Source of the DNA: Sulfitobacter sp.
Lineage (GTDB): Bacteria > Pseudomonadota > Alphaproteobacteria > Rhodobacterales > Rhodobacteraceae
NCBI GenBank assembly: GCA_024636405.1
Contig: JAGXHC010000068.1
Location: 1-6,443 of the forward strand
Reading direction: 5' to 3'
DNA length: 6,443 nt
Shown here: piece by piece, positions 1 through 6,300 of the stretch
Position numbering within the stretch: position 1 is the first letter of the stretch
How the letters are laid out: the number at the start of each line of letters is the position of its first letter
The notes under the pieces: model-generated
Databases searched by the model: none
The model's input: the letters and a program-made list of their open reading frames with translations, nothing else
What the model was told of the DNA's origin: nothing
Program-made: the position numbers and the translations under genes

Positions 1-1148
1 ATGGCGGCGGCGGAACATACCCCGCGATCATAGTTGATCATGCCGAACCCGGACACCATCGCCCGGCGGGCCTGTGCCACTTGTGTGCCGCCTGCCTGCC
101 CCGTCACCTGCCGAATCGCTTCGACCATTCCCAAATATCCACCCGCCGCATCCGCTTGCCCGACAGACAATTGTCCGCCCGAAGTGTTATGCGGAAAGTC
201 ACCTGCGATTGTCAGATCGTGATCGCGCACAAAAGACGCGCCGTCGCCCTTTGCACAGAACCCCAGATCCTCGAATTGCATCATCGAGATCACCGGATAA
301 TCGTCATATGTCTGGAGCAGGTCGATCGCCTCTGGCCCGTGACCAGCCATTTCGTACAATTCACCTATATCCATGGCCCAGCCACCGCGCAGTTGGATCG
401 GATCATCGGCGAATGCGTTATGTCGTTCGATTGTGCCGCTGATGCGGGCAAACGGCAGGCTGCGGCGCAGCGCGTCTTCCTCACGCATGACCAGAAACGC
501 CTCGGCCCCCGCGCAGGGCATGACACAATCGAAAAGCGCGATTGGGTCCGCGATCATCCGCGCGTCCATGTATTGGTCCAGCGTCAAAGGCTTTTTCATC
601 AGCGCATCGGGATAGTGCAGCGCATTCGCGCGTTGCGCGACGGCGATGCGCCCAAAGTCTTCACGGGTCGCACCGTACTGCGCCATATAGGCATCCATCA
701 ACAGCGCGAAACTGGCGTTCGGGCCACCAAATCCGTAAGGGAACGTGGCATCCATCGAGAACCGTGAAAATCCGCTCAGCAGGGTGCGAAAACTGTCGAT
801 CCGATTGGCGTCGCCTGCGACACAGGCCACCACATCCACATCGCCTGCCTGCACAGCGCGTGCGGCACGGCGCAGCGCAATCACACCACTGGCGCCACCC
901 GTCGGCACCGTATCCAGCCAACGCGGGCAAAGCCCCAGATGCTGGGTCAGCCCGACCGGCGTGTCGGGGAACAGCGAAAAGCTTGAGACGGAAAACCCGT
1001 CGAGGTCACGCGGGGCAATCTCCGCCTGGGTCAGCATTTCGCGCAGGGCACGCGCAATCCACCAATGCGCCGTCTCGTTGCTGTATCTGACGTATGGAAC
1101 AGAAACCGGAACGGCCAGCACGACCCCGTCATAGCCCTGGCGTTTCAT
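1..1148 (-). CDS. SCP-x/thiolase-like protein, catalytic Cys absent (3' end cut by window edge)
   Basis: My own minus-strand translation gives an open frame of 382 codons from ATG at 1148 to the window edge with no stop. The protein has the thiolase fold signature of the SCP-x/lipid-transfer group. The N-terminal half has VPTGGASG (about residues 81-88) where working thiolases carry the nucleophile in a CASG-type motif, so the Cys is replaced by Gly85. The C-terminal half has HNTSGGQLSVGQ (320-331) where thiolases have SGG...GHP, so the catalytic His is replaced by Gln331. A Cys remains at 378, but not in a CxG motif. Thiolase-fold proteins without these residues include the steroid side-chain aldolase Ltp2, which works with a DUF35 partner. 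I infer a retro-aldol or deacylation role on an acyl-CoA rather than thiolysis. The start overlaps the ligase stop as ATGA and has no clear ribosome site, which suggests translational coupling. Usual length is about 380-400 residues, so only a few are missing. Confidence 0.85.
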   Translation of the reverse strand, partial: MKRQGYDGVVLAVPVSVPYVRYSNETAHWWIARALREMLTQAEIAPRDLDGFSVSSFSLFPDTPVGLTQHLGLCPRWLDTVPTGGASGVIALRRAARAVQAGDVDVVACVAGDANRIDSFRTLLSGFSRFSMDATFPYGFGGPNASFALLMDAYMAQYGATREDFGRIAVAQRANALHYPDALMKKPLTLDQYMDARMIADPIALFDCVMPCAGAEAFLVMREEDALRRSLPFARISGTIERHNAFADDPIQLRGGWAMDIGELYEMAGHGPEAIDLLQTYDDYPVISMMQFEDLGFCAKGDGASFVRDHDLTIAGDFPHNTSGGQLSVGQADAAGGYLGMVEAIRQVTGQAGGTQVAQARRAMVSGFGMINYDRGVCSAAA

Positions 1149-2770
1149 GGTACGGATCGCTTTTTCAGGTCGCGGGTGTCGATCGTGGCAAGGTCATTCA
1201 TCAGTCCGGCCGCCTGCGATTTCAGAGCTGCCCGTTGCAGTTTTTGGGTCGCTGTCAGCGGCAGCGCATCAACAAAAGCGATGAAACCGGGCGCCTTGTA
1301 ATAGGCAAGCTGCGTCAGGCACCACTGCGTGATCTCGCGCGCCAGCGTTGCAGGATCAGCGGGAGGCAGCTTTGGCACGATGCAGGCAAACACCTCGTCA
1401 CCGCGCACCTTGTCGGGCACGGCGGCAACTGCGGCGCTGGCAATCGCAGGATGGCGCATCAACGTCGATTCAACCTCGACGGCCGCGATATTTTCGCCTG
1501 AGCGGCGGATAACGTTCTTCTTGCGATCAACAAAGAACATCGCCCCGTCGGGGTCTTGCCGCACGATGTCGCCGGTGTGAAACCAGCCCCCGGCCCAAGC
1601 TTCCTCCGTGGCCGCCTCATTCTTGAAATAGCCCGCAAAAAATCCCCTTCGCGGGTCGTCTCCCCCCCGCCGCACCAGCAGTTCACCCTGCGACGCGTCT
1701 TTGCCCGCATCGTCAATCAGCCTCACATCCAGACCCGCCTCAGCCGCCCCAAGACAGCTTTCGCCCACCCGGCGCGGCGTGCGATTGGCACAGATCACGG
1801 CACCCGCTCCGGTTTCGGTCATCGCCCAGGCCTCCACCAGAGGAAAGCCAAACCGCGCCTCGAAATCGGCGTGCAGCCTGGGGTCCACGCCGGCACCGAA
1901 GCCAAACCGCACATTGTGGTCGCGGTCTTCGGGACCGATTTGCGCGCCCATCAACATGGACGGCATGACGCCAAGATAGTGCAGGCACGTCGCCTTTGAC
2001 GCCCGCACGGACGCCCACCAACTGCGCGGGTGAAAGCGGTCAAGCGCCGTCAGACATCCCCCCACAGCAATCATCGCCATGAAAGAATAGGCCATCGCAT
2101 TCATGTGGAAAATGGGCAGTGGCGTGATCATCCGCTCACCGTCCGCACGCAGCGCACACAGCCCGCCGGTGCCTGCATACCAGCGTCCGGCATCAAGGAA
2201 ATATGTATTGGTCAAGATACAACCCTTGGGCTGACCCGTGGTACCGGAGGTATAAAGCAACGCCGCCTCGGCGTTATCGCCGCCGCCATCACGCGCTGCA
2301 ATCGCGGCTCGCGTGGCCGGTGCGGCAAGCGGATCACCGGGGGCGATCACCGGCAACACACGCCCTGCGTCTGCCGCCGCAGCGCGCAGATCATCACAGC
2401 GGTCACGCAGCGCTACCGCCAGTACCGGCTCTGCATGGCTGATCATATACGACAGTTCAGCCGCGCGCAGATCGGGATTAACCGGCACCACCGACAAACC
2501 CAAACTGTTCAGCGCCAACCACCATAGAAAGAACGCAGGTCGGTTTTCCATCAGCAGCATCACCCGCTGTCCCGCACCGTAGCCTGCGGTGTGCAGCGCG
2601 CCGCGCAAGTCTTGGACCAGGTGCGCGGCCTCGGCATAGCTCATCTCGCCCGCAGCGATGTGGTAGATTTCTGCCGTTTCGGGAAGCACGTTCAAAAACG
2701 CACGGTCTGGATGCCGCATGGCCGTTTGCGCAAATGCCGCAAAGAGCGATGGCGCGTCGTGCGCGATCAC
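1145..2770 (-). CDS. Class I adenylate-forming acyl-CoA synthetase (aryl/acyl acid:CoA ligase)
   Basis: This 541-residue ANL-superfamily enzyme should activate a carboxylic acid to its CoA thioester through an acyl-AMP. The core motifs are intact and in order: the P-loop YTSGTTGQPKG (173-183), the A5 motif WAMTET (315-320), HTGD (398-401), the hinge/A8 stretch DRKKNVIRRSGEN (415-427), and the A10 lysine K510 in PLTATQKLQR. Length is normal for the family. The DRKKN-IRRSGEN wording recalls CaiC-like and aryl/fatty acid ligases, but the acid substrate cannot be assigned. The start is GTG at 2770, which overlaps the small-subunit stop as GTGA. It places the HPDRAFL block at residue 20, as is usual, and no convincing ribosome site precedes it, so it is probably coupled. 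Placed between Rieske oxygenase and thiolase-like genes, it most likely makes the CoA thioester those enzymes use. Confidence 0.93.
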   Translation of the reverse strand: MIAHDAPSLFAAFAQTAMRHPDRAFLNVLPETAEIYHIAAGEMSYAEAAHLVQDLRGALHTAGYGAGQRVMLLMENRPAFFLWWLALNSLGLSVVPVNPDLRAAELSYMISHAEPVLAVALRDRCDDLRAAAADAGRVLPVIAPGDPLAAPATRAAIAARDGGGDNAEAALLYTSGTTGQPKGCILTNTYFLDAGRWYAGTGGLCALRADGERMITPLPIFHMNAMAYSFMAMIAVGGCLTALDRFHPRSWWASVRASKATCLHYLGVMPSMLMGAQIGPEDRDHNVRFGFGAGVDPRLHADFEARFGFPLVEAWAMTETGAGAVICANRTPRRVGESCLGAAEAGLDVRLIDDAGKDASQGELLVRRGGDDPRRGFFAGYFKNEAATEEAWAGGWFHTGDIVRQDPDGAMFFVDRKKNVIRRSGENIAAVEVESTLMRHPAIASAAVAAVPDKVRGDEVFACIVPKLPPADPATLAREITQWCLTQLAYYKAPGFIAFVDALPLTATQKLQRAALKSQAAGLMNDLATIDTRDLKKRSVP

Positions 2771-3246
2771 GGCAACAACTGAATGTTGCGAAACGCCGCG
2801 TCGCAGTTGACGATATCCACCCGTTTGTTGGCGATCCGCAACGCGCCGTCCACCAGCGCCAGATCATGCCGCGCGGTAACGGCCAGCAACTGCTGTTCAT
2901 CCAGCCGGGTTTCAACATAATGCATGAAAGTGGTCGTGACGAAACGTCCCGCGTCCATGTCCATCTCATCGACAAATGGCCGCTGGATTACGTGGTGGCA
3001 GCGGCTTTTGGGTTTCTGACTGAAGGTCCGCGCGCCCACCAGCCGCTCAACCCGCAGCTTCAGCATGAACATGTCCTCATACATCAATGACGTCTGGTTT
3101 ATCGGATCGGTCTGCTTGTAATCCAGCGGCATCCAGTAATGCCCGTCGGGCAGCCATAAATCCAGCCATTCGGCAAACCGACCTTCGTCCAGCATGCGGA
3201 CTTCTTCGTAGATGAAATCAATCACGGCATCGCGGGTGATGGTCAT
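2767..3246 (-). CDS. Rieske non-heme iron oxygenase, small (beta) subunit
   Basis: This 159-residue protein belongs to the NTF2-like small-subunit family of ring-hydroxylating dioxygenases (BphE/BenB type). It has the usual start (ITRDAVIDFIYEEVRMLDEG), then EWLDLWLPDGHYWMPL (about 25-40), then a central RVERLVGAR and SRCHHVIQ stretch around residues 65-85, and a C-terminal sheet ending in FRNIQLLP. Length is typical. The subunit is structural and builds the alpha3beta3 hexamer with the large subunit; it has no metal ligands of its own. I chose ATG at 3246 rather than an in-frame ATG at 3288: it is preceded by GGAGG at 7-base spacing, overlaps the alpha stop as ATGA, and starts where family members start. 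The immediate upstream partner is the alpha subunit. Confidence 0.93.
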   Translation of the reverse strand: MTITRDAVIDFIYEEVRMLDEGRFAEWLDLWLPDGHYWMPLDYKQTDPINQTSLMYEDMFMLKLRVERLVGARTFSQKPKSRCHHVIQRPFVDEMDMDAGRFVTTTFMHYVETRLDEQQLLAVTARHDLALVDGALRIANKRVDIVNCDAAFRNIQLLP

Positions 3247-4577
3247 GCTTCGGCCTCCGGCATGTTCATCGTCATGAACTTGACCCATGCGTGAAACTGG
3301 TTGCGCATCTGGCGCTCAGTGGTGCCGTTTTCGACGGCTTCGACATCAAAATCCTCATCTTCTTCAATCAGACGCTGGATGTTGACCCACTCAAGCCCAT
3401 CCACCATCAGCCCCTCCTGCGCGCGCTCGTACATCTCCAGATCGTCATGCCCGACAATGGAGGTGGGCGCATTGATCATGCGATTGTACATCGCCGTGCG
3501 CGCCGTCAATTCGTCAGGCGCGTCGACCAGTCGGTAGATATAGCTTTCCACAATCGTGCGGTCAGCGGCCAACGGAATAAAGACCCGCAACTGCTGAATC
3601 GGCCCCTTGATCATGATGTTCGGGAAATAGACGGTGTTGTGGCGGTTCTCATCCAGTATCGCCTTGGCCTTTTGCGCCCCGTAGCTTTCCGTCAGTGCCT
3701 CGAAATAGCCGGGGATCGCGGCATAATCGGAGTGGATCGAATGGTTCACACCGGTATGCCCATGCCCGTTTGGCCATGTCCGAATGCCCATGCCCTCGAA
3801 AAATTCATAGGGGCTCATGAAGGGCGCGATGATCTCCATCGCCGGGGGTTTCGGCGCGCCTTCCGGCAGGTCAAGTTCTTCGTAAAGCTTTACCGCCGTC
3901 CCGGCAGAGGATTCATGCGCCACCATCGGGTGACAGGTGTCCGTCTGGTTTTCGACCAGCATTTTCCAGTTGCAATGATGCAGATACCGCAGCGGCGGGC
4001 CCACCACCTCAAGCCGTCCGGCAGGGGAGCGGTCCACCATATTATCGAGCGAGGAAAGACTGTCGCCGAAGAATTCCTCAAAGCTGATACCCACCTGCGC
4101 CAACCGCGCAAACACAAAGCCGCGGTAGTTCTTCACATCGCCCACAGACCGCATACCTTTTCCGCTGTCGGTCTTTTCCAACCCGGTATCTTGATACCCC
4201 TTCTTGAGCGGGATCGCCAAAAGGCAGCCATCGGTCTTGAATGACCACGCATGGTAGGGACAGCGGAAAAACTTGCCGGTATTGCCCTGCCGGTCGATCA
4301 CAATCTTGGTGCCCTTATGCGGGCAGCGGTTCAGCAAGACGTGGATGTCGCCCGTGGAGTGGCGCACCTGAATGACCGGCTGATTGCCGATCTGGGTGCT
4401 GAAATAATCGCCCTTGTTGGGTGTCTGGCTTTCGTGTCCGACAAAGACCCAGGCGTTTGCAAACAGATGTTTCATCTCCTGGCGGTACACTTCGGGGTCG
4501 GTATAGATGTCGCGGTGCACCTGATGTGGTTGCACCAGACCGGCCAGTGCCGCCGGATTATTGGTATAGTGTCCCAT
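3243..4577 (-). CDS. Rieske non-heme iron oxygenase, large (alpha) subunit
   Basis: This 444-residue catalytic subunit of a ring-hydroxylating dioxygenase has an N-terminal Rieske domain with CPH (C85, H87) and CPYH (C106, H109) ligating a [2Fe-2S] cluster. The C-terminal START-like catalytic domain has the mononuclear iron site in VENQTDTCHPMVAH: D213 is the bridging acid, H216 and H221 are ligands. The third ligand is probably D378 or D379 in GHDDLE. HNTVYFPN (313-320) is the typical pocket strand. All ligands are present, so it should be active. It takes electrons from the reductase encoded just upstream and pairs with the beta subunit just downstream. A strong ribosome site (GGGAGGA, revcomp of 4582-4588) precedes ATG 4577, only 11 bases after the reductase stop. 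The substrate is not readable. The neighbouring CoA ligase makes an aryl-CoA or the free aromatic acid plausible. Confidence 0.95.
   Translation of the reverse strand: MGHYTNNPAALAGLVQPHQVHRDIYTDPEVYRQEMKHLFANAWVFVGHESQTPNKGDYFSTQIGNQPVIQVRHSTGDIHVLLNRCPHKGTKIVIDRQGNTGKFFRCPYHAWSFKTDGCLLAIPLKKGYQDTGLEKTDSGKGMRSVGDVKNYRGFVFARLAQVGISFEEFFGDSLSSLDNMVDRSPAGRLEVVGPPLRYLHHCNWKMLVENQTDTCHPMVAHESSAGTAVKLYEELDLPEGAPKPPAMEIIAPFMSPYEFFEGMGIRTWPNGHGHTGVNHSIHSDYAAIPGYFEALTESYGAQKAKAILDENRHNTVYFPNIMIKGPIQQLRVFIPLAADRTIVESYIYRLVDAPDELTARTAMYNRMINAPTSIVGHDDLEMYERAQEGLMVDGLEWVNIQRLIEEDEDFDVEAVENGTTERQMRNQFHAWVKFMTMNMPEAEA
3254..3258 (-). promoter_or_regulatory. Ribosome binding site deciding the beta-subunit start
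   Basis: GGAGG on the minus strand, 7 bases before ATG at 3246 and inside the last codons of the alpha subunit. It supports the 159-residue form of the beta subunit over the 173-residue reading that begins at 3288. Confidence 0.8.
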
Positions 4578-4588
4578 GAGATCCTCCC

Positions 4589-5542
4589 TCAGATGTCCAG
4601 CACAAGGCGGGGCGACTTGGCGCGGCTGACGCAGATTTGCATGACGTTGCCGGCCGCGCGTTCGGCTTCTGACAGCACCACGTCGCGGTGGTCGGGCGTG
4701 CCGCTGATCACGTCACATTGGCAGATGCCGCAGTCGCCGCGTTGGCAATCATACATCACGTCGATGCCGCCCGCCTCCAGCGCCTCGATGATTGACTGCC
4801 CCGGCGCCACCGTGAACACCGCCCCGGTCGACGCAACTTCGACCTCAAAAGCGGTGTCGCCCGCCTGTTCCTGGGGCGCGTCGAAAAGCTCAAAATGGAT
4901 GCGCTCTGCGGCGATGCCCGCCGCTTCGGCACGGGCCTTTACCGCGTCGATCAATCCCTTGGGTCCGCAGATATAGAGATGCGCATCGGGCGGAATGCCC
5001 GCCACAGCCTGATCCAGATCCAGCCCAGAGGCTGGATCATCGTCACAGTGCAGATGCAGATTGTCACCGAACTTGGACAGCAGCACATCGCGGTAGGCCA
5101 TCAAATCTGCGCTGCGCCCGGAATATCGGAATTCAAACGTCTGACCGTTGTTTTGCAATGTCGTCGCCATAGAGATCATGGGCGTGATACCGATCCCACC
5201 AGCGATCAAGACGGCGGGCGCATCCGGGTTCAGCGGAAAATCGTTCTTCGGCGCCGTGCAGGTGATGATCGCACCCACCTCAAGCCCGTGCATATGTTTC
5301 GATCCCCCCTTGCCGTCCGGCTCGCGCTGGACCGCAATCCGGTATTCGTCAGGGGTCGCATTGATCGGCTCAAAGGCAATCAGCGAATAGGCGCGGGTAT
5401 CACCATCGGGCAAATCAAAAAGCACATGCGCGCCGGCGCCGTACCCCGGCAGAGCGCCACCACCGACCGCAGCAAGACGCAATTCGCTGATGCGTTCCGT
5501 AAGCGGCGTGACCTGCAATACCTTCGCTTCAATCTTTGACAT
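4589..5542 (-). CDS. PDR/VanB-type oxidoreductase: flavin, NAD and C-terminal [2Fe-2S] domains
   Basis: This 317-residue electron-transfer protein should pass electrons from NAD(P)H through flavin to its ferredoxin cluster and on to the Rieske oxygenase. The domain order is: flavin-binding barrel with RAYS (50-53), nucleotide-binding domain with VLIAGGIGITPM (111-122) and CGP (192-194), and a C-terminal plant-type ferredoxin with cysteines C266, C271, C274 and C304 (Cx4Cx2Cx29C). This is the layout of phthalate dioxygenase reductase and VanB, which use FMN. Length matches that family (about 310-325). It is the first gene of the minus-strand operon; GGGAGGG with GGAGG 7 bases from ATG 5542 supports the start. 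The ferredoxin domain is fused, so no separate ferredoxin gene is needed. Confidence 0.95.
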   Translation of the reverse strand: MSKIEAKVLQVTPLTERISELRLAAVGGGALPGYGAGAHVLFDLPDGDTRAYSLIAFEPINATPDEYRIAVQREPDGKGGSKHMHGLEVGAIITCTAPKNDFPLNPDAPAVLIAGGIGITPMISMATTLQNNGQTFEFRYSGRSADLMAYRDVLLSKFGDNLHLHCDDDPASGLDLDQAVAGIPPDAHLYICGPKGLIDAVKARAEAAGIAAERIHFELFDAPQEQAGDTAFEVEVASTGAVFTVAPGQSIIEALEAGGIDVMYDCQRGDCGICQCDVISGTPDHRDVVLSEAERAAGNVMQICVSRAKSPRLVLDI

Positions 5543-5564
5543 CTGCGGCCCTCCCTGTTAAACA

Positions 5565-5580
5565 ATATGAAATTTCATAT
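5565..5580. promoter_or_regulatory. Probable MarR operator 1 (perfect 16-bp palindrome)
   Basis: ATATGAAATTTCATAT is identical to its own reverse complement and lies in the divergent region between the reductase operon and the MarR gene. Size and symmetry fit a MarR dimer site. A near copy precedes the TRAP gene at 6220-6235; 16 of 19 positions match when the following ACT is included. That the local MarR binds here is inferred from position and recurrence. Confidence 0.75.
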
Positions 5581-5583
5581 ACT
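5578..5583 (+). promoter_or_regulatory. Candidate -10 element of the MarR gene
   Basis: TATACT (5 of 6 to consensus) overlaps the right end of the operator by three bases, exactly as TATACT does at the TRAP-gene site. No good -35 is visible at 16-18 base spacing. If used, transcription starts near 5590 and leaves a leader of about 88 bases to the GTG start. The stretch 5584-5663 within that leader shows nothing stronger than a weak GGCA/TGCC inverted repeat. Confidence 0.4.
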
Positions 5584-5663
5584 TTTGGTCAAGGGTTTTC
5601 TTGCCAATCGTTGCCATCACCGTCATTTAATATCTGCCGAGGCAATATATGCCCGGCCTGTCA

Positions 5664-5668
5664 AAGGG
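5664..5668 (+). promoter_or_regulatory. Ribosome binding site deciding the MarR start
   Basis: AAGGG lies 9 bases before GTG 5678. The in-frame TTG at 5669 touches it directly and so is too close, and the in-frame ATG at 5567 lies inside the operator. This favours the GTG start. Confidence 0.5.
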
Positions 5669-5677
5669 TTGAGCCGC

Positions 5678-6172
5678 GTGTCGCAGGAAACAACGGAACC
5701 GGACGCCACGAAAACAAGCGCCCAGTCCGCAAAATTTGTCCCTGACTACCTGCTGTACCTGCTGGCTGCGGCCAGCGAAGCCGCCAGCGCACAGTTCCAC
5801 GCGAAGGTGCGCGCGATGGGACTGCGGGTGCCGGAATGGCGCGTGCTGGCCTGCCTGTCCGATCAGGACGGCGCGATGATCACCCAACTGGCGCGCGTCG
5901 CCCTTGCAGAGCAATCGCGCCTGACCCGCATCATCGCACAGATGGAACAGCGCGGACTGGTCACGCGCCGCAACGACCCCGAAGACGGCCGCCGCGTTCG
6001 CGTCTTTCTCACCGATGATGGGCGTAAATTATCGGCGGAACTTGTGCCATTGGCACGGCACCACGAAGCGGCCCTGCTGAAGCTTCTGGACACAACCGAG
6101 GGCGCCCAGCTGAAGCCCGCGCTGAAGTCCCTTTTGGCGGCCCTGGATCCGGCCGCCCCAGACATGCGATGA
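5678..6172 (+). CDS. MarR-family transcriptional regulator
   Basis: From GTG 5678 the protein is 164 residues, the usual MarR size. After a variable N-terminus come a dimerisation helix (about 22-45), LRVPEWRVLACL (49-60), the winged helix-turn-helix with recognition helix LAEQSRLTRIIAQMEQRG (76-93), the wing RRNDPEDGRRVRVFLTDDG (97-115), and C-terminal dimerisation helices. MarR proteins of aromatic catabolism usually repress until a pathway acid or its CoA thioester binds. The gene is divergent from the catabolic operon and upstream of the TRAP gene, and palindromes of matching sequence lie in both promoters, so it probably represses both and itself. The in-frame reading frame extends upstream to ATG 5567, but that start is inside the operator and adds 37 residues unlike the family. 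The exact start remains unproven. Confidence 0.9.
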   Translation: MSQETTEPDATKTSAQSAKFVPDYLLYLLAAASEAASAQFHAKVRAMGLRVPEWRVLACLSDQDGAMITQLARVALAEQSRLTRIIAQMEQRGLVTRRNDPEDGRRVRVFLTDDGRKLSAELVPLARHHEAALLKLLDTTEGAQLKPALKSLLAALDPAAPDMR

Positions 6173-6219
6173 AAATCGCCCGTCAGAAAAGGTTTCCATT
6201 CGCGCCCGGAATGTGAAAT

Positions 6220-6235
6220 ATATGAAAACGCATAT
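6220..6235. promoter_or_regulatory. Probable MarR operator 2, upstream of the TRAP transporter gene
   Basis: ATATGAAAACGCATAT has the same ATATG/CATAT arms and 16-bp spacing as the site at 5565-5580, with an asymmetric centre (AAAACG against AAATTT). One further T/A pair extends the symmetry (6219 and 6236). It lies in the 128-base gap between the MarR stop and the TRAP gene. Confidence 0.7.
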
Positions 6236-6238
6236 ACT
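6233..6238 (+). promoter_or_regulatory. Candidate -10 element of the TRAP transporter operon
   Basis: TATACT overlaps the right arm of the operator by three bases, in the same register as the element at 5578-5583. No convincing -35 is seen around 6210. The start of transcription would be near 6245, giving a leader of about 55 bases. No terminator hairpin with a T-run follows the MarR gene, so read-through from it is also possible. Confidence 0.5.
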
Positions 6239-6300
6239 AGGCGAAGGAGCCAAAAGCGCCCCCGCCAAGGCATATCAAACGATACGGGGAGGAGCCCAAC

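Larger units (their letters stand above)
5564..5592 (-). promoter_or_regulatory. Predicted sigma70-type promoter of the catabolic operon
   Basis: Reading the minus strand, TTGACC (5592-5587) is followed by exactly 17 bases and then CATATT (5569-5564), a good -35 and a fair -10. Transcription would start near 5557, about 15 bases before the reductase ATG, with the ribosome site inside the short leader. The palindrome at 5565-5580 fills most of the spacer and covers the -10, so a bound repressor would block polymerase. Confidence 0.6.

Noticed and set aside
81..767. Long plus-strand open frame opposite the thiolase-like gene
   Set aside because: The protein is rich in Arg, His and Gln with no recognisable motif. 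The minus strand carries a continuous thiolase-fold protein here, so it is an antisense shadow in GC-rich coding DNA.
1..1148. Thiolase-like gene as a decayed pseudogene because of lost catalytic residues
   Set aside because: The frame is open for 382 codons, the motifs around the changed positions are intact, and the gene is translationally coupled in a working operon, which fits a changed function better.
3247..3288. Extended start of the beta subunit at 3288
   Set aside because: The extra 14 residues are unlike the family, and the ATG at 3246 has GGAGG at ideal spacing plus the ATGA overlap.
3291..4244. 317-codon plus-strand open frame opposite the Rieske alpha subunit
   Set aside because: It reads as the complement of a well conserved Rieske protein, with Arg/His-rich composition and no domain, so it is a shadow.
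5635..5653. TGCC-GA-GGCA-ATATA-TGCC inverted repeats in the marR leader
   Set aside because: Arms are only four bases and the left pair has a two-base loop, so I do not call it a regulatory hairpin. It contains ATATG like the operator arm but has no second arm in register.
5567..5677. N-terminal extension of the MarR protein from ATG 5567
   Set aside because: This ATG lies inside the palindrome and upstream of the predicted transcription start. The added 37 residues do not resemble MarR proteins, and GTG 5678 has a spaced ribosome site.
6173..6218. Possible terminator after the MarR gene
   Set aside because: I found no stable GC hairpin followed by a T-run before the second operator.
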